A DNA stretch of 64,000 nucleotides from Trogon surrucura (taxonomy: Eukaryota; Chordata; Aves; Trogoniformes; Trogonidae), in assembly GCA_020746105.1 (NCBI GenBank), contig CM036618.1, positions 96,776,122 to 96,840,121 on the forward strand. The letters run 5' to 3'. A program made the translations under genes and the position numbers. Positions within the stretch are counted from its first letter, which is position 1. Every line of letters starts with the position of its first letter. The notes under the pieces are model-generated. The model worked only from the letters and a program-made list of their open reading frames with translations. It made no database searches and was not told where the DNA came from. Positions 23,631-36,790 of the stretch are shown here, one piece after another.

Positions 23631-26600
23631 AAAAAATTATGAAAATATTTTATTTTTTTTAAGCAGAGACTGGTCCAGCTCTGCAAGTGCTCCTGTTGTG
23701 TGTTACTGGGAGACCGTATACTGGTGTTACATAGAGGAAAAACTATAGACCCTTTAAGCATGCCTCTCTTCTTGAGTAGATTACACTGGCTTCTGATCCC
23801 CAGGAAAATATACAGAGGTTCAATGACACCCAGTATCTAAATTAGCTCTTGCCCATCTGTAACGTCCAGCTGAGGTAAAGTCCCTCAGCTCCTACACCCT
23901 GATCAGATAGAAAGATCTTTCTTCTTAACAAATGGGGCTGGCGGAATGTGGCCCCCTTCCCTCTAAGGGCAGGCTATATGTAACAGCATGGGACCCTCTG
24001 TCCTCTTGCAGTCCAGTGTAGATCCTAGAGCTGCGTGGAGGAGGAGAAGGACAGAGGAACCTTGTTTAAAAAGCTGTCCTTAGGGTAAGAAAAGACACAA
24101 GTGGGTGTAACCATCTGGAAGGAACAGGAGGGGGAGGATGAAAGAAGTGGTAGGAAGAACATGTTTTCCTATAGGGCTTGCATGGATGCATCTGAACCCA
24201 CAAAGCATCTAAGGCTTCCTTTTAAATACAGTCAACCACACAGAGCCCAGAGGGTCACAAGGTCTTTGCAGGCCACAACGCATTAGTGGCAGTTCTCTGT
24301 TTCCTCCTGAAGGTGCACACACCAGGATCAAGCTCCCACCAGTTTCATCCAGGTGTGGTCTGTGGAAGAAGCAGCCAACACTTTCATGTCACTGGCCAAG
24401 CTTTCCACGGCCTCTGCCTGTACTCAACCATGGAAATGTTGGAAAGTGAGATGACTGTCTGACTTCATGCTTTTCCTGGGATTACATAGTTATGTAGATA
24501 CATACATACATAAAGAAAAGCATTAACTTCATCTTTAATATGTCTAATTGCCTTTAGTTGATATGAAAAGACCAGAGAAACCTGAGATCTCTCACAACTA
24601 GAACTCAAGTAAATTTCTGATGAAAGAACAGCGATGGTTTTGGAAGCAGTGAAGATTTCTCCTTTGTCTTGTTTTTTTTTTGCTTTTCCCAAAGTGCCAT
24701 TAGATTCAGGGTGCATCAGCATGACTAAGAAAGACCCTATACCCAGTGACAGTACTAATACCTACAGAAGCATAACTTTGCCTGAGAGAAAAATTAAGAA
24801 ACACCCATTTAATCAAGTATCGGTGGTATTGTGAGGTTTCACTGACTCTTTCCTGCCCATAACCTTGACCTGAATAATCAACTCAGTATCAAATCCAACC
24901 ATTTAACGATGCCATGCGGCTTTTTTTTGTTTAGGTTTCTCTCTATGTTGGAAGATGGCGAGGCAACAGGCCCTAATCTTACTGTGCCCTTGCGAGCAGG
25001 CGCAGGTGGCACGGAGGTACCGCCATGGGAGACGCTGGTTCCCCTGGAGGTAGCTGTCCGGAAATGACTGCAGGCACGTAATGACAGACTGGAAGGAATT
25101 TGTGCAATTATAATTTGAGTCACCCGCTTGACAGGGATAATGAGGCATAGAAAGGGCATGGCCACAGCAAATCTGCTGCTGAGCCAAGAATAGACAGGAG
25201 CTATCTCAGCTCAAGTTTGTCCTCAACCACAAAACCACTCTTTCTAAAAATTCTTCCCGTCGTGCTGACCGAGCAGAGCTGACTGTGCTCTCTGGTGGGG
25301 GGGGACTCACTCCTGTCCTCACCCTGACACTAAGAGGCATCAAGCCTCGATGCTCCCGGAGGGCTGCTGGCCCCAGAGGCACAGGGAAGCCTGTGCAGCT
25401 GCTGCCTGTCATCCCTCTCTGACAAGGGGGGGAATTCCCTCCCCAGCTGACATCTCGTGCCTCTCAACAATGCTGCAGTGAAATCCACATCATCGTAAAC
25501 CGCTCATGGAGCACAGCTTCCTTGTCTGCCCCGGCACCTTTGTTGGTCATAGACTGGAGGTTGGTGTGGCTTCCCCTGATACAGCTCCTCAGTGTGGAGC
25601 CGATGTGCTCATTTTGCCTGTACTTGAGGTCTCTGCAGCTGTTCTGCAGCACTGGAAGGAGGCTGTGTGCAAGCCCCAGGTACTGCGTTCACCTGGAGAA
25701 GATGATGAAGCTGATGCCCACCAGCAAGCGCAGCACACGTGAACATTTGCTCGTTGGTATTCAGTGCTTTCAAGCGTGCCAGTTTAGCCGAAAAATCATC
25801 TGTGAACCCTCAGAACCCATAGCATCCTGTGAAACCTCAGGGTGATCTCGGGTGATCTCAAGGTCTCCAAAGCCAGGGGAAAGCCTCCTGTTGATGTTAC
25901 ATTATACTGCATGAGCGAAAAACTGCTCTATGTTTTGGGGGAGAAACACAGGAGGAAACATTTGCTGAAAGAGATGAAGATTTCCTGCCTCCTCCTTGCT
26001 TTCCTGCACAACTGTTAGTGCCAAAGGCTGCCCAGGTCTGTGGCCCTTTCCAGGCACATCCACCGTCCTGCTTCCCTCTTGTTCTGACCAGGAACAGCCC
26101 ATGTCCCCCTCTTGCCCACTCACCTGGATCTCCACGTGGTGTGGGCAAAAGATGCTGGGCTTCAGGCCTCAGCCCAGGCCAAGGTCGGGCCGGCGTGGCC
26201 AACCTGGCCCTGTCAATGTTCCCAAACCCCAGCACAGAGACCTACTCCTTCACCCAGAGCGAGCTGCGACAGATGGCTTCAGCCTTTCCAGTGAGGCTTA
26301 ACTGAACCGGCAGAAATACGCTGCTGGCTGTTTAAAGGACAGGTTGAACATCATTAATTCTGCACGCAGGAGAGTTTCTTGCTTTGGGTTTCCTCTCTCT
26401 CCTCCTCCCCGCCCTGCTCCTTGCAAACCACAAGCATTTTCTGAGAGCTAGGAGGCTGCACACTCCCCAAGCCTCACAAAGATGCAGCACTGTGCACTTC
26501 AGTTTTTTGTTTCCCTGACATATTTGCACTTGAGAGTTTCTCCTTGCTACTGAATTTCTTATTTCCCCATGGAGTCTGGCTTGCTATAAACAATGCCTGC

Positions 26601-27030
26601 ATGTTGTTGCTATGTAGGTCCAGCTGGAACCTGCCTACAGTGCAAAAGAAAAAAAATTATATATAAATTCAGAAAGCCACCCACTGACATGCAATTTGCA
26701 TTTTTATCTGGAAGATTATTTTTTAAAAAAAGATTTTTCTAATGAAAGTTCAGTTCCTGAGTTTCTATGGAAACTCATCTGCTTGGTGTGCATGCATAAT
26801 TTCATAAAGTCAGATCTCAGGAAGATGAGCAATTAGCATAAATGCAAGCAGGAATGTGATTAAGGGTTTCTTCCTCTTATTCCTGAAGGTGGAGGGTGTG
26901 GCTGGGTTTCGTCCTCTTTCCTTGGTTTGTAATTGTGTTTTTGCCAAACGAATGCAGGAACAGGTGTATGAGGCAGCCTCGTTCCTCTGCCACCTCCTGG
27001 CTAGCACTGGCACTTCTGGGTTTGCCCGGT

Positions 27031-27092
27031 TATAGAATCATAGAATCAATTGGGTTGGAAAAGACCTCAGAGATCATCAAGTCCAACCCTCA
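27031..27092 (-). mobile_element. CR1 LINE fragment, extreme 3' end
   Basis: ATAGAATCATAGAATCAATT then GGGTTGGAAAAGACCTCAGA and GATCATCAAGTCCAACCCT give the reverse complement of a CR1 terminus with its octamer-like repeats. It is only ~60 bp, so heavily 5'-truncated, and it looks less diverged than other copies here. It lies in the last TTC7A intron. Confidence 0.9.
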
Positions 27093-30000
27093 CAAAGACG
27101 GTGAGTACTTCTAAGTATGGTCTTCTCTGTCAGTGTTGTTGGTACTGAGTCAGGCCCTAAGGAGCCGTGAGGACAGGCTTCTTTTCAAACTCAAGCATAC
27201 TATAAATAGTAAAAAACCTCAAACCAAACCAAAAGGTGTGTGGGAATCCTTTTACTTGCAAGCTCCCATGGGCAGCACATCGCCAGGGCTTGCACCTGAC
27301 GTGTTGGCCACATGCAGGCATGTTAACAGAGCTATTCAGAGCTTGCACACTAACTCAGTCTCTCAAGGAGGACTGAGGGTAACTTGTGCAGGTTAACTGT
27401 CTTCTTTAGGTCTGAAGACATATTTCAGATCTTGTAAAAAGCGGCAGAGTAGTGAAGGTTGTGCTTTTGAGCCGGACTGTAAAAGTCAGGAAATTCACTT
27501 GAGGTGAAGGGCTGGGGCACAGCAGAGTTGGTACAGTCTAGCAGTGCATAAAGGCAGAGGGGAGATCGCCTATTTGGTCTGTTGATTTGGGGTGCTTATG
27601 CTGGTAGCTGGACTCCTGAATTTATTATCTTTAATTTCAGGGGACAGGGAATGCATATGGGAAGGTTTTTTTAAAGGTATTTTTGACTTTGTCTGCATGC
27701 AAACGAAACAAAACCTAAACCACTTCTATGGTGACACTGGGTTGGACTTCCTTGCCTTCAGTGATGTGATACTTTGTAATTAATACCTGAGTGAGGCTAT
27801 TTTTGGTTTAGGAGAGCCACATTTCAATTTAAGTTAGATGAGCAAAAAAGTGACCTGATTTCAATCTCCACTAATAAAGAAAATGAGCATAAGCCCCACT
27901 TGAAGTCTCGCTTCAGAAGGTGATGAAACTTCTGATCTGTGCCTTTATTTCCTCAGAGTTTGACAAAACCTCCTTAAAGGTTGTCAGCTTCTACAATTCC
28001 CAGAAAATAGTGCAGAAAAAGACATTATGGAAGACTAAAAAATAAGCCTCATGTACGAATTTATTTTTAGTAAAGAAAGTCAAAACTTCCTCTGTGAATG
28101 TTTAGTTCAAACACCTGATGAGCTGCAGGGAGCTATCCTGAGTCTTGGCATCCTCGTCTCCTTCTACTAAGGTGGCACAGATTTACTTGCTCTTTCTTTT
28201 GGGGCTTGCACTGGAAAGAGATATCCAGAAAAACACATTATTTCATTCCTGTAAGATTGCTTTTTGTTTTGTTTGCATGATCGTCCCATTCTTGGGGAAT
28301 CTGTGTTAAGTGGACTGGATTCTATCCTTTACAAATTGATTTTAATAATTACTTTGAATGCTAGTTCTCTCCTTCTGTGCATGAGACTCAAATTCCAAAG
28401 TAAGGTTGTCTCTGATACTTTTCTCAACTGAGCAGAGCATTTTTGTCCATTATTATCTAAATACCCTAAGAAGTTTCTAGAATAAATTAGACTTTGCTAG
28501 GCTTCTGCTAGTGCATTATTTACTTATTTTCAAGGTAAATGGGATATCCTTACTGTCTACTCCAACCTATAATATGGACCTGTCACTAGTGGTTAGTAGG
28601 AGGGTAATCAGCAGTGGCAAGATCAGGGCATGCTGCAGAAAAGTGCTTATTCAAAAGTGTGCTTGTTCAGCAGAACCCTACAAAAAGCCTTTCAAGATGC
28701 ATTTGGCACTTGGTGGTAACAGTCTCATGTAACAGAAAAATCCGCACTGCTACAGGGCAACATACACTTCTGTAATTATTTAGCAATTGGAATAATCTGT
28801 AAGCAAAATCTGTTGCATAAACCATGAAATATCAAAGACTTTTGGAAAGTGGCAAAGATTAACCCTGGAAATTCTAGGTCTCTTAGAAGACAGACAGATA
28901 GACATGTGATTAGCCAATTGCTCTGTGATTCTTTCCCCCTACATTCATGACCTTTGCATTTCTGAGGAGCCAGATGTGTTTTTTAAAGCTGCGAGAGCAG
29001 TGGAGTGAGTTTTTGTTGTGCTGTCACTTCGCCATGCAGTGGCTGGTGGTGGGTGGGGTAGGTAATCATCCATTTTGCTGATTCAGTCCAGGTTATGACG
29101 AACCTGAGCTACACATCTGAGCTTTGTTCTCTGAAAATACACTGTAGGAATAACGTGGAGAAGCTAGGGTCCACCCACCAAACACGCTGAATTAAAGACT
29201 GTCTCTTAATTTGCTGCCCTAAATGTGTGACTGGGATCCACTTCTGGAGGAAAGCTCCTCTTTCAGTGTTTCTGCTGCCTCTTTTGTCATGAGCAGCTTT
29301 TCCTTCTCTTCCTTCCCCCTCTCCATCTCCTCCACCAAAGCTGCTGCATTCCCTGTCAGTCAGTGACGCTGAAGTGCTGCATTTAATAAAGCAGAGGAGT
29401 GGAAGGAGAGAGGAGGAGAGGGAAGGCAGGCAGGGCCACTGCAAAATGCAGCATGTAGAAAGGAAAAACGAAGGAACGGGCACAGGAAGGGGGGAACCGG
29501 CAAGTGCTGGGAAAAGCAAAAACCTATGTTTGCATCACAGTTTGTCGCACTTGTACACTGCCTGTGGGTTTTCACTCAGTAGTTTCAACCCAGAGATTTC
29601 AGCTCTGGTACTGCAGGAGCCAAAAGAAGGCTAGCAGCAGGTCACTGCTTAAACTTCACTGCAGCATCTTTGTGTGCTAGAGGTGAGTATGTGGTAAGAG
29701 AAGAAATGAGACTGCAAGGAGATATCAGCTAAGCATGAAGTCAGGGAGGTCTTAAGCCCACCACAGACCTGGGCATACAAGTAATGCTTTACCAACCGTA
29801 CTGAGTTAGCTTTGGCAGGGAGAGAAGAAAAAGCAATAGAAAAGATTACAAGTGGTGGAGGAACATCCCCCCTCCCTTAGCTTGCCAACATTTTTTTTGA
29901 GGCAGTGTATAATTGCAAAGGCACCATCTCGCCCGGCTGCCCCCACCCTGAGGCCAAGGCAAGTCCTGTCCCCCCCCAGAAGGGAGGCACTGTGCCCTGC

Positions 30001-33000
30001 CACACAGTGCCCTCTGCCCAGGCTTGCTGTCTCTATTTGAGTTCATCAAATGTTAGCAGGGATGTTTGTACCGTGTTTGAGGCTTATATGTGATAAAACA
30101 TTTATTGACATAAAAAGCAAACCCTAAGGCAGCATTTCAAACCAGGAAGCTCTGATCTCTTCATAGGGAGGCTCATACAAGCCTAGGGAGAATGAAGAGT
30201 TTTTTCTGCCTTGTTGGATTGTCGTCACTTAAGCTTCATTCAAAGCAGAATTGTTTGCTGCATGCTGAATATTCTCTAGACAGTTCTTCCTTGCTGAGAC
30301 CTACATGGAGCTGAAGCAGCAAGCAAGGAAAATGAACAGGATACTGCCTCGATCACATGTTTGAAATGAACTAAAGGCAGTATTTGTTTTGCACTCCCTT
30401 TTCCTAGGGAAGGCAAGGTTTCTCCCAGCCCTGACCTCAGCAGTTGTCATAGTAATGTTGCAGTAGAGTACATGGTAGCCTCAACTAGGACTGAAGCTCA
30501 TGATGTCATCTGTAAAAACATGCACAAAGAGAAGGTCCCAAACTAATAATAAATAGTAATTTTGAACGTGTAATTTATAATTTAAGGTCCCAATTCTATT
30601 ATGCACTGTACCTGCTTCCCTGGCAGAGAGCCTGGTTGAAATTAGTGAGCTTCAGCCTAGATATATCCAAGCATTTTGAAATAGAGGCAGAATCAAGACT
30701 GATCAGCATCAGCAACAAGAGAAAAGGCATTCAACAGATGCAGGATGCTGGAGAGCAGCAGGTAACCTGCTGGCTAATATGCTCAACTAGAAAGCGGTTG
30801 CTGTGCTTCATTGGCTGCTAATGCATTTTGCATTGAATAATCTGCCATTACTCAGGAGCAATTCAGAGAGCAGGGACAAGGTCAAGGGACAAACTTTGGG
30901 AGGTAGATGTCCTGGGTTTAAGTGTTCTCAGGTTGAAGAGGGTTGAGAACATGGTTTCTCATGTGCCCAGGGCGTGCATGCTAACCTCTAGCAAATATTT
31001 TTCATAAATTAAGGCAGCAGTTAAGCACTCTTATCGCCCCTGGAGGAGGGAAATGGTCCTCTGCCTCTGTTTTGATAGTAACCAGGTGCCTAGTGCTTAG
31101 CAAGATATTGCTGCATATAGCTAGGGAATGTCTAGGCTTAAGACTTGGGCACTCAGTGCCCACAGCGTGCTGTGGCTGACGAACAGGGAATTTCTGTCTG
31201 CTTAGGTTTCCTCCAGTGCCAACGCTGCATCTATCCCCACTTCTTAAAGCATCACTTTGCAACAAAGGAGGGGCTGATGTGCACATTTCCCACGTGAGTT
31301 ATCTTCCCCCCTCAGTACGGAGTAAGTCTTGTCTGAATGTATGAGTCATGAACAGGTTCTCCTGAGTAACAGCTTCAACTCTGCGGAGGGTCTCTATGAA
31401 CCTCAGTCCCACAGAACTAATTGCCAGAGCAAGTGCTGCATTCAGTGTGTCTCCGAGGGTGTAGTGTGGCGAAGACACAGCTGACAGAAGCACAGCATGC
31501 CAACGCAGATTACAGCAGATGTCTTCTGAAAGGAGAGCCGAGATATTTGAAAAATCTTAATTTGCTTAGTTTTCCACTACTGGCAGTCTCTGGGATAGCA
31601 TGTTATTAATGACATCCTCTGCACAGCTCCAGCCGGAGCCTCAGAGCGCTGTGTCGCAGCTGAGCGCTGAGCTCGCTGAGCTGCTGGGAAACAGAGCGAG
31701 CTGGGCAGGAACGCACTGCTGTGGTCCAGCCAGTGTCTCCAGCTCCTGCTCTGGTGCCTCTGACCCTATAAGGAGCACATTTCCTTACTGTCTTGTAACA
31801 TAAAGTCACTCATAAATCATGAACCTCCATGCAAAAGTTGATTTTGCTGAATTACAGGTAGCATTTTCTGTTACATGCTCAACAGAGAATGAATGAATGA
31901 AGAAACTCATTGAGAAGATAAATAATTAAAGACTTTCAATAAATACTGCACATAACATTAGTGTAAATGAAAGCTGCAGCGACAGTGGAGAACTGTGATG
32001 TTCTCATGTTTCCCATTTGTTTGGCAAAAAGGGACTTCTGCTTCCTTCTCTTGACTGTGGCCAGTTCAGCGTATTGGGACAGCTTGCTGAAAACCTGCAA
32101 GTCTTGCTAGCTCCCACCCCTTGTTTTGCAGCTGTGTCTTACGTGCCAGGAGGCAACACACACTGTTATTGTGCCACACACTATTTTATATACTGTATTG
32201 CTATAGTCTATCATTCTGTCCTGCCTTTGGTGTAATAATGGACAGGCTAAATAGCACAGAATTTAAATTACTTGTAACTGGCTCCCTTGTTTGTGAAAAA
32301 CAGCGTTTGAATGTTGAAGTACAAAGGGGACAGTCATTCCACCCTTTCTCCCTTCTGACAGCTCCGCGAGCATTTTCTGAAACACCATTTATTAGTTCAG
32401 CTGTGACCAACTTGACTATTAAAATTTCTAGGCTTTAATTTGCTCTCAGAGCAAAGCACAGCATGGGGACAACACTGATTAGTAGAGCTACAGTGGTATC
32501 TCGAGGGCTGGGGCTGGGGAACCACAACTAAAGCTAGTAATCTTCTGGAAGATCAGGCTGGAGCTCAGTGGAGAGGCATCTGCTGCAGAGAGACATCGGG
32601 ACAAGGACAATGTCCAATGCAAGTTTTATTCTCCAGAGATAACTGAGCCACACCAGGAAGTCGAGGGGTTTAAGAAATCTATCAGGTTCTTCTCTTGTAA
32701 GGTGTTACATACACTTCAGAGAAGGGATCAGAGGAGAGCTGGGGAGTTTTGTCTTTCAGGAATTTATTTTGGTTTCTAAAGTTACATAAACAGAGCCTGA
32801 ATAATGTGGTAATGAGCACCTCAGGGACATGGAGAATAGCTTACCACAAAAGAGGAATGCAAGTGCTTGGCACAGATAAACCCGAGCTACAGATTCCCTG
32901 GAAACCAGGATAATCCATCTCTGAAAAGCAGAGCACCAGCTCTCTTGCTAATGGACTGAATCTCTGCACTGCACAGTGGATCAGATTTGCTCCTTTCAGT

Positions 33001-34411
33001 GACCCCAAACAGCCCAGCAAGTCCAGTCTCTGGCTGATGAGGGAAGTGTGCCATTCCCCCAGGAGAGGAAATGGCCCCTCATAGTGTCCAAGTGATGCCT
33101 GGTGGCTTCAGTGTTGGAGAATCACTTATCACCTTGCTTGTGACGGCTCCACTGCCACCTCCGTATGGAAGAAGGAAGCCTGGCAACTGCAGAAGAAGAG
33201 AGCGGGCAACAAACCTGCAAAAAACAACTCTGCCAGCAACTAACTGGTGCTTAGGAGCCATGATCCCACTGCACAGCCAGGGATTTGCTTTGGTGGCTGG
33301 GCTACAGAAGCTGGCAGCTAACTATGGGATCTGCAGGGAGGATGGCAGTGGGGGAGGGGGGCTTCTGCAGCAAACAGAAATGAGGAGAACAAAGTGGTTG
33401 CAATTCCTTGGACAGGGAGTGAGCTGACACAAAAACTTGTTAGTGTGAGCATCCAAAATACTCATTTCTCCTGTGGGAGCCAGTGACTACGGGCAAAGAC
33501 AAGTTCTTTCTCTCTCAAGCTCAGCTGCTCCAACAGAAAAATTTGAGTTAAGAGGCTGCTCTAAGGATTGCTTTTCCCCAAGGAGAGCTTAGAATAGTTA
33601 TTTTGGGATATCAGAAGCGCAGGAACATTCCTGGGATTCTGCAATAAGCTTCAGAGTTGGGAAAACAGAATCTGCTAACCAGCCATGGTTTGGAAGGAAG
33701 CTACCGATCATCTCCAAAAGCCAAACATTGCTTTACTGTTGTCCTGCTCGGTGGAGCTGCTAAAGGTATGTTGCAGACAGGCCTAATACTCATTGGAAGA
33801 GCTTCTTTTAGGGTTGGATTAGAACTAGTTTTGATCATTCTGTCCTCCGCAGCCCGAAACCCACCTATCTGAGATTTGCAGAGCACCGCTGCGCACAAAG
33901 CAGCTGTCCTGAGCACACTCAGCATCACTGGGGACGCTTCCCGCAACCTCAGCCTTACTCACGACAGGCATGCGATCACTTCACGGGGAATTCCAGCGGA
34001 GAGCACCGTCCCACAGGAGGCTGCGATGATGGTCCACCAGCAAGTGTTGCGCTGCTGACGTGCCATTTTGGGGAGGTGTAACTAGCTATGTCACCCCGCA
34101 GAGCAGGCTGAAAATAGGCTTGCACTCACTGTGCCATGTGGCTCAGTGGTATGTCAGGACATGTATTTTTAGGAAATTCCTCCTTTGGGCAGAAAGAGTG
34201 AAGTGCTTGGCCTGGTTTGCAGGCTGCTGGCTTTGCCCAGATCTGTCATACTAGAGTGTGGGAGCACGCGAGCCACCAGTGGGTCTGTGCATGCCCTTAG
34301 TGCCTGGATACAGTGCCAGTCCTAGTTACCTATAGGTCAGGGAGGTTGTGGAGGGGTAAAAGATGGCTGTCTGCTGCTGGGTTTTTCTTCGTTTCATCAC
34401 ATGCATGCTTG

Positions 34412-34429
34412 CTCTCTCTCTCTCTCTCT
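34412..34429. repeat. (CT)n dinucleotide repeat
   Basis: About nine CT units in the last TTC7A intron. Confidence 0.9.
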
Positions 34430-36442
34430 TTGCTGGTGCTTTTCAGAGAAGGAACCGACCTCCAGCTGAGCAGGGATGGAGAAAAAAGTAAGGAAGATCA
34501 ATGTCTTGGGAAGAATATAATCTCTGAGGAGCAGCAATAAAAATGTACTGTCCAGAACGAATGTGTGAGGGGAATAGGGAGCTCAGAGAAGATAGCTCAT
34601 GCAGAGAAGAAATAGAGAGAGAAGGAAAAGCAGACAGTAAGTAAAGGATTTAAATAAGCTTCTGGAGAGGCAAAGAGGAGTCTGGCTTGGTGCAGCACTT
34701 TTTGGTGCAGCACAATGAAAAGCTGCAGCACATCACCGTGCCCAGCCAGTTACTGGTGCATAGACAGTGCTGTGACTTCTCTGACCCCAGGAGACCCCCT
34801 AGGCCAAGGTAAGGCTATGCTGGACTCAGAATCAAATTCTTCTCTCTGACAGACACTTGCTGGCTTACTCTTTTCCTCAGAACATCACTCCTACTAGGGA
34901 GCACGTGTTCTGGTCCAGCATCTGGGTTGTGATTTTTTGGCAGATGCACAAAATCTCTGCTATTAAATCCCACCTGCCAGTCTCATGTCTGCTCCCACAG
35001 ACCTTTGCCCGTCAGCAAATGTTTCAAAATCACACTGCCAGGCACAGCACATCAGTCTGAAATCCTTCTTCAGGCAAAAACCCTCACACAAGGACTCCCT
35101 TCAACTTCAGTGGCCTGCAGGAGGGAAAGGCTAGAGGACAGGCCTCTGGATTACAAGCAGGAATATTCATTTAGGTCATGGTTTGCACTGGATTCTTTTC
35201 AGCACTAATGTAAACCAGCTATTTTCTCCTGAATTATCTGAATAATACTATTTTGTCTGTGACATTTTAAGAAGCTGTGAGAGATGTTCTATGCCATAGC
35301 TGTGCAGTAAGAGAATTTGTGAACATTGTTCACCAGAATGTGGTCATGTGAAGTCGTTCCTCCCTTTACAAATCCTTCCTGTCCCTTCTCTTGCTTCTTG
35401 GCAGCCCCAAGTGAGCAATGCCACCAATGTGATATGTGCATGCTGTAAGGCACTTCATTGTTGCTATAGTTCACTAGTCAACAAAATGCTGCAATATAGC
35501 TTGCTCATCTATGCTGGATAAGAAATCTATCCACAGAAATAACTGCAATTTTTAATTTTGCTCGAGGAGAAAGGGCTTAAATTTCCACATAAATCATCTG
35601 CTACAATATTTCACAATCTGCCTTTCCCCAGCGTGAACCTAGGCAACAAGGCTGCGCTTTTGGTGCGAAGGCCAAAATCTCTTGGAAATTGTTGAAGCTA
35701 CTTGGTTATGGCATCTCTAAAATCGCAAACAAGAGGAACAATCAGTGCTTTTAGATGTGGACATCTGTCAGCAGAGAAACAACTGCTAATTGTCATGTAA
35801 TAACCACACCAGACACTTGCATAGCAGTCATCTCTCTGGAAGTCAAGCATGAAAAAAAACTGTTAGTCATGTAAGCACCAAGCATATTTTGTCCAGATCT
35901 GGCTGCATTTCTGTAACTGTTTAAAACTCCAAAGTGATGCGATGCTCTTTTATAGATGGATACTTGAGATCAAAATATTTACTCAAAGTATAGCACTCAG
36001 TAATTGTTTCAGCTGGCATGTGATTAAGGTATTTAGTTTTATACTCTAATATTTGCATTTTAGTTTTAGAAGAAATGTAGGTATACTGAGGAAAGGTGCT
36101 GATATTCTCACATAAATACAAGCACATGGGATTTGTAGAGAATTGATTCAGCAGAGGAACTATCTAGTTGCACTTCACCATTCAGAGAAGTCCTTACTCC
36201 TGCGGCAGCACTGTAGGAGCTGTCAGCTTGGCAGGTACATGGTTCTACATGAGCTCTGGGCAATGCTAAAGCAGTAGAGTGCTTTCTAAAACCATGTGTG
36301 GGGAGGAATAGCTAATTCTCTGTTTATGAAAGGACTGAGTCTAGAAAGCCTGCCCTCTATAGAAACCATACCCGTGATGTTGCAGGCATGGGCTCATCAG
36401 CATGTCACTTAATTGAAGAGAACAGAAAAATCAGAATGATAT

Positions 36443-36790
36443 TATCATAGAACCATTTAGGTTGGAAAACACCTTGAAGATGATTGAGTCCAACTGTTAA
36501 TCTAGTACTGCCAGGTGTACCACTGAACCATGTCCCTGAGCACCACATCTAAATGTCTTTTAAATGCCCCCAGAGACAGTGATTCAACCACTTCCCTGGG
36601 CAGCCTTTTTCAGTGTTTAACAACCTTTTCAGTGAAGAAATTTTTCCTAATGTCCAAGCTAAACCTTTCCTGGCACAACTGGAGGCCATTTTCTCTTGTC
36701 CTATTGCTTGTTTCAAGGGAGAAGAGACTGACCTCCACCTCACTACAACCTCCTTTCAGGTAGTCGTAGAGCACTGTAAACTCTCCAGCG
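36443..36790 (-). mobile_element. CR1 LINE fragment, ~350 bp 3' end
   Basis: This is the reverse complement of a CR1 3' region: ATCATAGAACCATTTAGGTT, then CACTGAACCATGTCCCTGAG, CACTTCCCTGGGCAGCC and CTACAACCTCCTTTCAGGTA. The CR1 blocks are in the normal order without visible rearrangement. It is 5'-truncated at about 36790 and lies in the last TTC7A intron, in the same sense as the gene. Confidence 0.93.

Noticed and set aside
29109-29519. 136-codon minus-strand frame
   Set aside because: It runs across a purine-rich plus-strand tract (29395-29480), giving Ser/Leu/Pro-rich low-complexity translation. It looks like chance.
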